DNA of 64,000 nt from contig OY856186.1 of the NCBI GenBank assembly GCA_963693315.1, positions 377,211,597 to 377,275,596 of the forward strand. Direction: 5' to 3'. Origin of the DNA: Diogma glabrata (taxonomy: Eukaryota; Arthropoda; Insecta; Diptera; Cylindrotomidae). Made by a program: the position numbers and the translations under genes. Numbering within the stretch: position 1 is the stretch's first letter; every line of letters begins with the position of its first letter. Positions 11,350 to 24,219 of this stretch are shown in pieces. The notes below the pieces were generated by a model, which saw nothing but the letters and a program-made list of their open reading frames with translations, did not search any database and was not told the DNA's origin.

Positions 11350-12910
11350 ATTACTTCGGTCTGAAAGACCTAAGTATTACATTCATGAGCTCAAAGTGAA
11401 ATTCTTACCCCACTTTTTTTTGGCATTTCTCGACGTTTTAGGACCTACTGATTCTAAAAAAGCAAAAAAAAATGTATATCTGTCTGCCGGCCGGCCGGCC
11501 GGCCGTCACAACCGACGAAATCTAGAAAACCGCTGGACGGATTTGAAATTTTTTTCTAAAAATAGGTTTACTCAATGGAAAGCGCGGAAAGGACGATGTG
11601 TTCGATAGCTGTACCGCAAGTGTGTCAAAAAAACCGTCAAGTGTGTCAAAACAAGGAACTTTGTAAATTATTTGCTTAAAAAACGTTCATTTTAAGTGAT
11701 TACGGTAGGAACATTAAATTTGGAGAAATCTTGATGGTCGGGATTGGTATGTGAGACCAAAATCTAGATTATTGCATTATAAGTTTGTCAAAAAACAGTT
11801 GTCAAGTGTGTCAAAAGAAAGATTTTTATTTATTTTTTTACCGAATTTATTTAAATTTTTGGAATTTCGAAAAAAGTTTCCATTTGTTGATTTTGTAATA
11901 ATTTTTGGAATATATTTAGAATTTTGAAAAAAGCTTGATTTTATTATAATATTTACAAAATTTTCGGAATTTTGAAAGAAATATGAAATTGTGATTATGT
12001 GATATTTTCTCGAATCGCTAGGTTTTTGAATAGTTTGCGGAAAATGTAATTGAAAATGAAATTGGACTTGGACATTTTTGAATTTGTTATAGTTTTTGAA
12101 ATATTTTTGGAATTATGAAAAGGTTTTAATTTTTGATTTTGTAAAGAATTTTTGGAATATTTTTAGAATTTTGAAAAATTTTAAATTTTTGATTTTATTG
12201 TAATTTTTATAATTTTGAAAAAAGTTTCAATTTTTGATATTGTTATAATTTTTGCAATATTTTTAGAGTTATGGAAAAAGTTTTAATATTTGAATTTTTG
12301 GAATATTATTAGAATTTAGAAAAAGTAAAAATTTTTGATTTTATTCTAGTTTTTACAATATGTTTAAATTTTTGAAAAAAAAAATAGAATTTTTGAATTT
12401 TTAGAATATATATATCTTTAGAATTTTGAAAAAGTTTCAATTTTTACAATTTTTGCAATATTTTTAGAATTTTTGGAAAAAATTTTAATCTTTGATTTTG
12501 TAATAATTTTTGAAAGATTTTTAGAATTTTGTTTGAAAAAAGTTTGAATTTTTTATTTCACAATATTTTTGGAATTTTGAAAGAAATATGAATTTGTGAT
12601 TTTGTAATGATTTCTCGAAACGCTAAATGGAGAGGTTTTTGAGTAGTTTGCTGATTGTATAATCTTTTCACTAAATTATGTTAATTTATGATTTTCCGAC
12701 AAAACGTATTGATGTTTCGTGTTAGTTTTTTAATACATATCTAAAAAGAGATAAAAAATACATGTACTTTAACAAAAAGTTATGTTTGATAAACATCGCA
12801 GCCCAAAACTAAAAACCATGTCCTCATAAAAGTTTTTAGCCGAAAACTATATGAAAATCCTTAACCCGAAGTCTTGATATCTCAGAGCTTGAGATTTCAG
12901 CCCCTACACA
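11350..12910 (+). mobile_element. Element family A, copy 1 (non-coding, inverted subterminal repeats)
   Basis: Begins with the hairpin-forming 'acttcggtctgaaagaccta'. It then has a conserved leader with a GGCC-repeat island at 11486-11505, the recurring 'aagtgtgtcaaaa' motif, and a long run of degenerate units of the type 'gaattttgaaaaaagtt'. It ends at 'gatttcagcccct'. Copies 2 (13929-15140) and 3 (45967-47712) share both ends. The 70-codon frame at 11396-11608 covers the leader, but the equivalent frame is disrupted in the other copies, so coding is unlikely. Confidence 0.75.
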
Positions 12911-13928
12911 TTTTTCAAAATAAAAACTTACGGTTCCAGTTCCCGGTATGTGCTTATTTAACTTAAAACAAGAAATATTGGATGTATCCCAATAGAGTAA
13001 GCTAAATATTCTTAATTGCTATCGCTGGCACATCCGGAGCTTTATCCGGCACATCCGGAACCCATTAAAGGGAGCGATAGAGGTGGAAAGGTTAGTTTAC
13101 GAGATGGTTGTACTTCACCTGGCCAGTGGGTAGCGGTAAAATGGTCTGAGGATAAATCCTTTACACCAAAAGTCCAGCCAGATACTCACTAGCCAGACTA
13201 CATACGACCACCACGTAGGAAGGGAATGCTATGACGAAAACTGAATCAATCAAAAAACAACATGAAAGCTGAGCGAAATCTTCGCTTGAAAGCTGATCAG
13301 GCTGTCTTGGAAGAAGTTTCGTAGTATCATTTGATGGGGAATTGACCAAACTATGTCATAGGATGCTAGCACTCTAAGAGATGGACTCTAATGTTATAGT
13401 GTTAGATCGTGAAAAGTCCTAACGAAATCACGAACCCGGCGCCTGAACAGATGACCAGGTAAGAATGAGAGTGGTGTTAACACCATAACTTAGTAATCAA
13501 TTGTCTGGCATGTTGGCCACCTCCAACATTTCTAGGGCCAACTAAAAACTATTACGCTTCTAGCGGATGCGAGAGTATATATATAGCCCATTAAGAAATA
13601 GTTCCAAAAAACTATTCCTACCCTTGCATTATACTAATACGAAGGAGACTCTAAGCTGGAGGCATGGGGCGCAACATCCTAGTGAGGATAGTATAAACGC
13701 TATTCAGACTATCTTCGCTCCTGCGCGTTTGGGATGTAGAAGAGAAAATTCCTTTCGGAGGTAATTAAGATCTATAACTTGCGTACCAAAGAGAAGCTGC
13801 ACGGCTACATGGCATAGTTGCAGGCGTAGGATGCAACTTCCCATGGAATATAATCTAAATTTACTAAGATTACTTTCGCTCTGGTGTATTTGGGTTAAAA
13901 GTTTGGGTTCCACGTCATCAGAGCCTTA
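12911..13928. other. GC-richer island with internal tandem duplication, unidentified
   Basis: Noticeably less AT-rich than its surroundings. Two diverged direct copies about 160 bp apart are visible. One ends 'tatcttcgctcctgcgcgtt' (about 13710-13729) and the other 'ttactttcgctctggtgtat' (about 13869-13888), and both sit within longer matching segments. 'ggcacatccgga' also occurs twice near 13027-13050. No frame longer than 70 codons is convincing. It could be the non-coding tail of a retroelement, but I do not recognise it. Confidence 0.4.
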
Positions 13929-15140
13929 ATTACTTCGGTCTGAAAGCCCTAAGTATTACATTCATGAGCCAAAAGTAAAATTCTTATCCCCACTTTTTTT
14001 GGCATTTCTCGACGTTTTAGGACCTACTGATTCTAAAAAAGCAAAAAAAAATGTATGTCTGTCTGTCGGTCGGCCGGCCGGCAGTCCGTCCGTCCGTCCG
14101 TCATTACCTACGCTGCAGGGAAAACCGCGGGAGGGATTTCAAAATGTTTCTTCTAGAAATAGGTATACTCAAAGGACAGGCCAAAAAGGACGCTGTGTTC
14201 GATAACTGTACCGCAAGTGTGTCAAAAAATCATTAAGTGTGTCAAAAACAGCAAATGTTCATATTTTTGGCTTAAAAATCGTTTATTTTAAGTGATTACG
14301 AGTAGGAACGTTGAATTTGGAGAAATCTTGATGGTCGGGATTGGTATGTGAGACGAAAGTCTTGATTATTGCATTAGAAGTTTGTCAAAAGAAAGATTTT
14401 GATTTATTTTTTTACCTAATTTTTTGGAAATAAATAAAATTAATTATTTGTTTGAAATGAAATTTAATTATTATTATTGAAAATTATGGCATTATAAGTT
14501 TGTCAAAAAAAAGTTGTCAAGTGTGTCAAAAGAAAGATTTTTATTTACTTTTTTACCCAATTTTTTGGAAAAAATAAGATTAATAATTTGTATGACACGA
14601 AATTTTATTATTATGATAGAGAATTATGGCATTATAAGTTTGTCAAAAAATAATTTCAAGTGTATCAAAAAATGATTTCATTAATTTGTTAGCCAATTTT
14701 TTGGGAAAAGAAATGTAGCTGTTTTGATGACGTAAATGTAATAATTTGGAATTTTGAAAAAAGTTTGATTTTATTTAATTTTTACAATATTTTGGAATTT
14801 TGAAAGAAATATGAATTTGTGATTTTGTAATATTTTCTTGAAACGCTAAATGGAGAGGTTTTTGAGTAGTTTGCTGAGTGTATCATCTTTTCACTAAATT
14901 ATGTTAATTGTTATAATTTTCCGGCAACGTATTGATGTTTCGTGTTAGTTTTGTAATTAATTTCTAAACAGAGATAAAAAAATACTTGTACTTTAACAAA
15001 GAGTTATGTTTGATAAACATCGCTGCCCAAAACTAAAAGCCATGTCCTCATAAAAGTTTTTTGCCGGAAACTATATCAAAATCCTTAACCCAGACCGAAG
15101 TATTGATAGCTCAGAGCTTTGAGATTTCAGCCCCTCCATA
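13929..15140 (+). mobile_element. Element family A, copy 2
   Basis: Shares both ends with copies 1 and 3. The start is 'attacttcggtctgaaag'. Near the end, 'cagaccgaagt' (about 15083-15093) is the reverse complement of the first 11 bases of the hairpin, so the copy has inverted subterminal repeats. The leader carries the GGCC island (14066-14082) followed by 'ccgt' repeats. Inside are about three units of a roughly 130-bp tandem repeat built on 'ggcattataagtttgtcaaa' and 'aagtgtgtcaaaa'. Confidence 0.75.
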
Positions 15141-15267
15141 TTTTTATTGATTTGAATATACAACAGATAACCTTGAGAAAAAATTTTCAAAAAAAAAAAT
15201 TCCAAGTTTGCAAATTTATGGAGGGATTCCACAGAGTATTAAAAACTCAGTAGTAACCCTTGAAGAA

Positions 15268-15285
15268 GCCCTACGTTGGGCGCCA
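15268..15285 (-). other. Probable retrotransposon primer-binding site (tRNA-Lys type)
   Basis: On the minus strand this reads 'tggcgcccaacgtagggc'. TGGCGCCC at the internal edge of an LTR is the standard complement of a tRNA-Lys 3' end. It lies one base from a sequence ending in 'attgca', as an LTR terminus would. The internal region it should prime is cut off within about 130 bp by element family A copy 2. Confidence 0.6.
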
Positions 15286-15531
15286 ATGCAATTATCTCTA
15301 ACGATTGATATTACCAATATCACTTAAAACATGGTTTCACTGCGATCTTCACCACCGTAGTTCGACCAACCATCCTGCCTGTCTTTTTATCTCTATAAAT
15401 TGTCTCACACTCTTTTGTTTTTCTACATGCTTTTTAACATTTTTTAATGAAATGTATTAAGTAGTAGGAATTAAAATATGTGTCACAATAAGACAAAAAA
15501 AACCTTTTAAGACCAAGGTCCCACTACAACA
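15286..15531 (-). mobile_element. Probable LTR (minus strand), next to the primer-binding site
   Basis: Read on the minus strand from 15531 it begins 'tgttgtagtgggaccttggt' and ends next to the primer-binding site, giving about 245 bp. The first 90 bp are repeated at 56568-56650 in opposite orientation ('tgttgttgtgggaccttggt'), which shows this is a dispersed element. No second LTR or pol sequence of this element is in the window. The similarity at 56550 may extend slightly beyond TGTTG, so the outer boundary is uncertain. Confidence 0.45.
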
Positions 15532-18500
15532 TGGGCTCTAAAGAATAGTCAGCATTAACCAGAAAATCGCTATTTGCAGTCTCCAGAAGAAAAGTTCACA
15601 CTCGACAATTTTTCATGGGTTCAACGTTGCGGTTATCTTCTAAGTGGGTTTGTTACAGACTCCTGTTGGAAAAACGATCCATCTGGTCCCTCATGATATA
15701 TCCACATTGTTATTACATCCACATAATGTAATTATTTTATACTTTGATATATACATTACTTTGATTTTGTATAAAGTATTAGAATATGGAAAATTACTTT
15801 GACAAATCCCCATACCTTGAAAACTTCTCTAAACATTTAAAAGATTCAACACTACCTGTCACCCAATTTGAATTATATCCGTTGTTATACCGCACATTAC
15901 TGGTTGTGTAAATGACTTCTGTCGGACATGTTTAGTATTGATTACAATAAGTAACGAATTAAGGAATATTAATATTTCGTATTATACTTAGTGAAAACAC
16001 CTCCTGTAAGTTTGTCCTTCATTAATTTCATTCAATCCTACCTTTATTCTAGAAATGATATCTTTTTTGTTTGACGCTTGCTTGCTAAGGGACTTTTAAC
16101 AAAAAGCCAAAGGGGAAAATTAATTCATAATCCCAACTGCAAATTGTTTGCTCTGGTTAAAATTCCTCAACTCATTCCAAATTTTTCTCAGCTAGAATTG
16201 ACTTCATTAGTAAACAAGGGCAGCAAGTAAATGACATAATGTAGGCTGGTTAGATTCGGTTTATCAAAATGTCATTATTTTTGTTTTAGCTTCGCTTTTC
16301 TAGGTATGTTTAAAGTTTAATTTCACTTTTTCATTTCAGTTTAATTTCACTTCATCTTTAGATTTTTCTTTTATTTTAGTTTTCTTTAACGGGGAAGCTA
16401 GTGAATGAAATTTTCTTCTTGTGGCATCTTGGCAAGTTAAAGACATCTTATAGTCATTTAATTTTAGAATGCTTGTCGTTGCTGTTTTCCTCTCGTTATA
16501 AATCATAACATTTTTCTACAACGAATTTCGACTATTATGTAGATATTTTTTTTGATATGTATATGCCCATTAAATTTTTTTTAAAACCTCTCAACACTTC
16601 ACATCAAAAATAAACATGTTGATTCCCAAACGGTTAATCAAACAAACCGACCTTTTCCAAATATGAAAAAAATATGAATTTTGACATCATTTGTAAACCT
16701 TTTAAACATTAACCCCAAATTTGTTTTCATAACCTGACCCCAAAAATTCAAAGAATAAAATAAAAAATTGTAACACAAAAAAAAATATTTCATCTCAAAA
16801 AATTCCTTAATCATTCTCGTCCCACACAAAATCGGAACGGAACCTTCACTTTATTTGGTTTCCTCTAAATTAATTAAGTTCTAAAAAGATATAAAAGAAA
16901 AAAAAAATTACATTTCATAATTAATCCCAATTATAATTATTACCTAAAAGTTTTTTGTGTTTTTTTTTTCAACAAACATAGAATCCTTTTTCAGTTTTCA
17001 ACACCAAGAACGACAAAACATGGAAGAAGGACAAAAAGAAATTAATTAACTTGATTCCTATCATAAAAATGGAAAATATAAAAAGAAAACTAAAACTTAT
17101 TTTTCATAGTGGATTTTTATCTCTTGATTTTAGTTTAAGACATAAAAAAAAATTTTAAGTTGAAAAAGAAAATTAATATCAACATACAGATGCTCGAGTT
17201 TAGAAATAGAATTGTATGACAAAGATGCAACTACCTACAATCAAACTTATGTTTGTTTTTTAATAGTTTACTTTTGTAACGTTTTCGGTGCGTTAAACGT
17301 TAACAAACGCTAACTTTAACAGAATCAAGTGGTGTTGTTAATGGGTAACAGAAAACTGCCTTAACGCAAACAAAACCAACTGAATCGTTTGTTTACAAGG
17401 TTTATTATGGATTACCATAAATATAACAAAGTTTTCCCGTACATTTAGGATTTATTTAAGGATTGTGAAAAGCGAATTATTTAAAATAAAAAACTGACCA
17501 ACAACAACTGAAACAACTGGCCTTTTCATACTACCTTACACTATCAAAGGGAATATACCAATATATGACTACAATATAAATTACATATAATAAAAAAACA
17601 TAACCTTATATCTTACCTCATTTTAAATATTTAACAGACTAAAGACAACCCAAAGCATTTCCATATATAATTCAACTACAGTTATGTTTTTTGTTTTTTT
17701 TATACATATCTCGCGCTATGCTGTGTTGTCATATGGAGTACGTGGGTCGACAATATTATTAAGTTTTGTATCCAAACTTACGAAAACAAAACGATGAGCA
17801 TACAATGAACAACAACGTACTTGTACATCTTTATGTTTTTTATATATAAAAAAAAATAATCACGTACTCGAAAAAAGTAAACCAAGTTGAATTAATGTAA
17901 GAACAATATGAATGAAGCTAGGTAATTCAGTTTTTCCATTTATTTTTGTTTTGTTGCTACAAGGTTTTTTTAACTACATCATATGTTTTGGAGAAACAAG
18001 ATTTTAATACAACTTGGAATTAAAATTAAATTTCAACATATATGAGTTTCCTTGGGAAAACAATTGAAAAAAGGATGACATCTCATTCAAAAATAAAACT
18101 TGAACAAAAAAAGATATAATAAAAAACAAGGTCATAATAAAAATATTGAAATTGAGGACCAATTTATTTTATTTGAAACTATCCTAACAATAACCTAGAA
18201 TAGCGGTCACGAGAAATCTAAGACCAGTAGATTACATATTCAGGTATTTGCTGAATAAGCATCAATTGCCTTGTAACGACCAACACATTCTATTAAATAG
18301 ACATTTAATTTTAAAGTTTAACCCAAATGGTCCTCACACTGTTCATACTATAAATAATACACTCGTTCCATATTATCAAACAGCTTAAAATCAATTCATA
18401 AACAAAATATGCAGTATACAACGTTTTAATGTATAAATACATTCCTCTTTTACTATATTACGTCATATTCCGTATATATCGAATACATTAAATGTTTTTT

Positions 18501-19234
18501 TATCATTTTTGTTTTGTTTGGCAATGTAAAACGATTTCCTTTTTTTTGGTTTTAAAACAGAAACGAATTTAAGCGAATTGGTCATGCGTAGAAGCGTTAA
18601 TGATGAATTATAAATATAGGGTATTTTATATTATTAGCCCTGGATGGTAAATGAGTGCAATATCAATAATTGAAAACTATTCCACAAGGCTCTAGTAATA
18701 ACTCACAATTTCAATTTAATTTTAATTTTTTTATTATAAATTAACATATGCACAGTTTTAATGATTTAAGCACAATCAAATTTTATTTACAATTAATTTA
18801 AAAATCTAATCGGACTTTCTTTTTATACATAACATAATTATTTGTTATGGCTATATAACAATTACATATATTTATTTACTTAAACAGCTGATTCATATTA
18901 TAGTCAAATACGCAAGGCCCAAAGTTGATAAATTGTATTTCATTTGTAGAGGTTAATATATTGAAATCTAAATAATTAATCTCAACAAACTTACTCCTGC
19001 CTGACACGAACCGACTGAATAATTGATAAACGTTTAATCTTGTTCCACTATTCAACGTGAGGTAACAACACTGACGCCATAAAATTGATTATCGAAAATC
19101 GGTTTTAGAGTTCAATGGAATTCGTATTTTCCATGTTGGCATTAAGGCAATAAAATAAATGTCAAAAAAACATTCTCTTACCTTTCCTAACTTTCAGTGA
19201 TACACATCAAAAAGGAAGATTTATATTTTGTAAT
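15532..19234. other. No gene seen over 3.7 kb
   Basis: AT-rich sequence with no supportable coding region on either strand and no conserved repeat that I could pair with another part of the window. It is probably intergenic or intronic. Confidence 0.45.
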
Positions 19235-19625
19235 GAAGCGCTGCTTTGTTAAACAATCAACGAAGTGGCATAGCAGGCCGCGCACCTAAATGAGATTTTT
19301 AAAGCCCCAAACCAGCTTCAGTAAGTGGGGTCGAAAGAAGAATGCCTGCTGCTCCAGCACAAATATTGGTTTAGTACGCGTGTCATAAGATAAGAACGGA
19401 TAAAAAAAAATACAAGTGAATGGAGGAGGGGGTCGCCCCCATACGTGAAAAAAAACCGCGATCACCACGTCTAACCCCGTAATTTCCACACATTTACACG
19501 CTCTCGCACTTCATCCGCTCACCCACACACACACACATACACACACACATACACACACACATACACACACACACACACATACACACACACATACACACAC
19601 ACATGCACACAATCACCCATACCTA
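19235..19625 (-). repeat. Dispersed repeat family H, copy 1, ending in a CA-rich microsatellite
   Basis: Inverted relative to copies at 30150-30595 and 48480-48803. Shared blocks read on the minus strand include 'gacgtggtgatcgcgg', 'gtgctggagcagcaggcatt', 'gcggcctgctatgccacttc' and a terminal hairpin. The repeat begins with a GT/CA-rich tract, here (ca)n with regular 'cat' interruptions at about 19524-19612. The 67-codon minus-strand frame inside is not conserved in the other copies. Confidence 0.7.
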
Positions 19626-21696
19626 CATCCATGCCCACCGCCCATACAGAAAAAAAAAATAATTACGTCAAAAAATGGCTAAGATGAAGGAAAAGAAATA
19701 ATGAAAATCCGAATTTAACCCTAAATACATTTATAAATAGTTATTTGGTAAACACATTGTACAATACAATGGTTTAACATTAAAGGAATCGATATGATGT
19801 TTAGTAATTCGCGCTTTCTAAAAGCTTTAATTTAATATTTTTACAAGCAGAATCAGCTTCATTACCTTTTTCTCAGTTTTCACATGAGTAAAACCAAAGA
19901 CACATTGCATTATAATTTAGGACTGGCACATAATTATATTTCATTCATCCCCACATTGGCACCCCTATGCATACACGCACACGTACATACACTCACGCAC
20001 ACATTCATACATACTCATTTATATAAAAGCTTACTCACCCCATAGGTAAGGGTAAGTAAGTAAAATGGTAAGGCGGTTGTCGAATAATATTATTGTAATA
20101 AATCAAATCAAATGTTGTTACGAATCAAAAGCGATGGTAGATCCACATTCAATGAAAATTAATTGAATTCCAAATAAATACCGATCGACAGATAGTCGAG
20201 ATGTATACACCGCCAAATAACCTTGATTTATGTCACGATTGCCTACCATAATCTTCATAAAAAAAAATGTAGCTGTAACGGAGACTGTTCTAAGAAGAAG
20301 GTTGCAATTATCATAGATCTAGCTCTATATTTGGGAAGAATCACGTTTCAATCTTAAACACCGATTGGTCGATTATTAACTCACTACGTAAAAAAAATTT
20401 TTATTGTACAAAAAAAACAATAAATATACTCGGAATGTTTGGCAATTTGACTTTCTATCAATACTGACGTTACGGTAACCTTGAGACGAACGGTCTCAAC
20501 GACTCACATCCACAAAACAAATATAAATATATTTTTTTTTTAGTTTTCCTTATTCTTCTTTTGTATTTTTGGTTTAATTTTTATTACACAATAATTTAGC
20601 TTTATAATTTTCTTACTTAAACTACCAACCAACTTGACTGATGTATATCATTTTAATTCAACTATCGCAAAACAATCAATCAATTTTTCTAATGCCATAT
20701 AAGTTTTTTTTTTGAGCAAAAACTTTTACCCCGCAAACTAATAGTTTAAATTACAATGTCACGAAGCCGGTCATTGTGGGTTAGGTTTTCTTTCTCATAT
20801 TGACTTTAGCATAGTTTTTAATTTTATAACTTGAACCAACTTTTTATAATTTAAACCATGAATTTGTTCTATAATTTATAATTTTAAATTTTTCTAAGGT
20901 CATATAATTTTTAAGCAATGACATTTACTCATCAAACTATTAGGTTAGTTGTGGGCTAGTTTTTCTCGCCCATTAGGATTTTAATCTTAGTTTTAGTTTT
21001 ATAATTTACATCACGTTAATTACACAATATATTAAAAGAAAACAAAGTTATGCTATCTAAACTAATTACACAAAACAAAATTTCACTAGATATTTTCAAA
21101 ATAAAATTTAACTACACTAATTTTAGTATATAACATTTTCGCTAAACATTTTGGTTTTAGAAAAAAACATTATCAAGAAAAAATGAATTTCTATCACACT
21201 TGTTTAGGATAAAAACTTCTTTCTGACAATCATAAAAAACTGAAAATATCAGACTAAGAGGCAGAGGGCATCTATCGGCTGTTATTTATAGCTAAGCAAA
21301 GGCCGTTTATAAACGATAACAGAAAAATGGTAGGCATTTTTTGGTAGATTTAATGAAACCCACTAAAGAGATTGCACATCTGTTTCGTAATAAACTTGAG
21401 AAAAAAAATATTGTAAGAGACGATTACGAACTGAATGTAAGAAATTGTGTTAAAAAAAAGGTAGTATTGGAATGATTTTTCTCTGTCGTTTTATTAGTTT
21501 TATTGGTACACACGGTAGATTTGCCATGTGTCAGTTAAATGTTTGTCGTTCCAATAAAATGTGAAAGCCACAGGGAAAGAAAGATAGACGTTCTTTATCT
21601 AAATAAATTCGATGATTAAAATGACATCAAGATATAAATTAGTTTAGTTTTTAATTTATTTTATCCGCATGGAGCGATTTTGTAAATTGTTTTAAC
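19626..21696. other. No gene seen; one local tandem duplication
   Basis: AT-rich sequence. About 20688-20894 and 20895-21010 are diverged direct copies sharing 'gtgggttaggttttcttt'-like and 'ttagttttataattt'-like blocks. No coding region is supported. Confidence 0.4.
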
Positions 21697-23100
21697 TTTT
21701 GATCTACGGGTGTGACAACCTCACGTACTCCAATCCCCGCTATTGACATACGAGCTAACGTATCACATACCACTGACAATAGCATTGAAATATCATTAGA
21801 CAAGGTGATATATTAGGGGTGCTATTGGATGAACTCTTTTTTGTCGCTACCGTTGACTCTCATTCTTAGCTGTGGAGTATTCCCTGATGATGCCACGTTA
21901 TTGATTGCTCGAAGAATCAAGTCTTCATATAACTCTATGTATGGGCTTTAATAAGAGTAAGGAAGTGCCGTGCATGATCAGGGAATATACGACTAGCTGG
22001 ATTATTTAAAACCACATTTTAGTTTTGTTCCTGCAAATTGTTAAAACAAATTTGCTGTTTACCTTTTATTTTATTTTAACTTTTTCTATCTAATCATGAA
22101 ATATTGGCCTATTTCATGTTTTATATGTGATGAAATTTATTGTTTAGTTAATCTTTCTAGAAGTGAATACTTCAACTATAAATAGCTGTGTTTTTTTGTA
22201 TCTTCCAATTATTGGAGCATTGCAAATTAAAATTTCAGAATTATTAAATTAAAATTATTCAATTTATTCTGGGTTTCACATCTATCAGCATCCCAAGCAA
22301 CTATTATATACATTTTTATATTTAAGATAATCAAAACATATCTTAATATCTCAACTTAACTCATATGCAAATAGCAGGGACTAAAGTACGCAGGGTTGTT
22401 ACACCCATTGATCAACAATTTTAAATTTTACAAATCTTCTTGCGGAAAGCTATGAGCAATAAGTTCATTGGTATTAATGCATTGTTACCGTTTGCAAATC
22501 ACTATTAGCTAAGTGCCACCATTTTTGATTAGTTTATTCATCATGGTTGTCATCCATGTTTAATCATACATATGCTATGCTTCTTTGTATAAAATTTTTG
22601 CGAATTCCGTCTTGTAACTTTGAGTTTTAAATCGATATAATCGAATTTATCAGCTATCTTCAATTAAATTTTCAAAATATGTATTACATACCAAACCAAC
22701 AACATATTTGGTGTAGATGATAAAATTTGCAACATCATGATGTGTTAAATTCCGATATATATAATTTTGATATACAAATGCAATTGTTTCAGATTATATT
22801 TTCATTTTTCAATTACATCAAATTATAAACAACAAAAAAAAACATTGATCAAAGCAAATTAACCATATAAAACGATGTTTTTAAATAAAAACCAAATTGA
22901 ATAATTATTAACATTTAGGCGAAATCCCTTAAGATAATTATATAAGGTCCTTTGGTGCAGTTTTTGAAAATAAATTAAAAATAAAAGTTGCATGATGATT
23001 GGATGAATGGTGTATTAATGCATACCAAACAAACAGATATACTTTCAATTTTATTTATAGATTCGATATTTATTTAGCATGATGACTCGAATGCTTGATG
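21697..23100 (+). mobile_element. Repeat family R21, most complete copy
   Basis: The left block at 21701-21763 ('gatctacgggtgtgacaacc'...) is the inverted complement of the right block at 22361-22418 ('atagcagggactaaagtacg'...). These bound a roughly 720-bp segment with inverted repeats of about 58 bp. Similarity to the 41085-42180 copy continues past the right block to about 23100, through 'aaatcgatataatcga' and 'tttatttagcatgatgactc'. So either the element extends further or two elements travel together. No transposase frame is present. A related copy with only the left block is at 56037-56500. Confidence 0.65.
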
Positions 23101-23846
23101 ACTCGAATATATAAATTTTATACCATGCAAAATCGCACAACGTCCCCTGTGTTTAAATCAATTTTTTTTATGAAGATGTCGACTCATATTGAAAGAGAAA
23201 TACAACAAATCCCATGCAACAAATCCCATATAATGTAAAAACATTTTCCATTATATGTAATGAATAGCCTGGGACAACGCCTGAACGTAGTGTATTATAA
23301 TCTCTGATTCATTAGTTATCATTTTGATTAACATTTGTAGCTCGTAATAGTTTCTCATCCATCCACCATCGATAGTCATATTTGCTTATATTCTCCGTAA
23401 CCCATAGTTTTTTATATATAAACATTAATATTTAATTTTACAACCCCCTAGTATTGATTCATACTACGTTTCCTTCCGCTTTGTTTCACCGTGCTACCTG
23501 AATTCGGATTCTCTAAACACTAACCGTATTTAAGCAACGAAGTTTTCAAACCTCAAAACAGCTGTGCGTATTTGTCCAATCGTCACAATAAAGGAATTAA
23601 TGTCCTACCATTCGTTAAGCATTCGATTTCCTGTATGGGTATTCTTATCACTGTAATACTTCACAGAAGTATTAGAAGTATTAGAAGTAATAGAATTTCA
23701 CTGTAATGTAGATTGTTGTAGATTGTTGTTTCGCGATACATAAACATTCTAAAAATCGATTAAACTTGCGTTTAATTCATATTAAATCATTGATAATTCT
23801 TATTAATGTGCCAGAAATAATTGGTTTCGCAAAATTATTTTTGTAA
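23101..23846. other. No gene seen
   Basis: AT-rich sequence with short local duplications such as 'agaagtatt' repeats near 23665-23690 and 'gtagattgtt' doubled near 23709-23730. Confidence 0.4.
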
Positions 23847-24219
23847 TGTTAAGTATTACAACATAACAAACAGTTTGGTTTCAACAAAGAAAAAGGTCCT
23901 AACATTTATTTACGTGATGTAAATTAATTTCCTTGCATCAGAAATTCTTTGTTCGAATTTTTCGATTTCAAAATTTTGGCTATATAAGGAACGACTATAC
24001 AATTCTTCCTCTCTTAGTTGAATTGTGATTCACACAGTACTCTCTTAGTCTATTACATTTGTCGTTTAGTTGTTTGACGGCGCTGAGTCGATTACGTTTT
24101 GTTGTTGGTTTCTGATAGGATTAGCAGATGGTTGGACTGTCAGTGGAGTGTTAAAGAAAAATAAACAACAACCTTTATACTGGAGACCATTTTATTTATT
24201 AGTTGCAAAATACTAAATA
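23847..24219 (+). promoter_or_regulatory. TATA promoter region; possible solo LTR
   Basis: A consensus 'tatataagga' lies at 23981-23990. A pyrimidine-rich start region follows 25-35 bp later, and an AATAAA hexamer lies near 24161. The segment is bounded by 'tgttaagtatt' (23847) and 'aatactaaata' (24209-24219), an imperfect inverted pair, and is followed at once by 'ttggtggaagttggcaa'. U3-R-U5 order with a primer-site-like end suggests an LTR. Alternatively it is an ordinary first exon with a donor-like 'gtgagtaag' at 24249. Confidence 0.35.
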
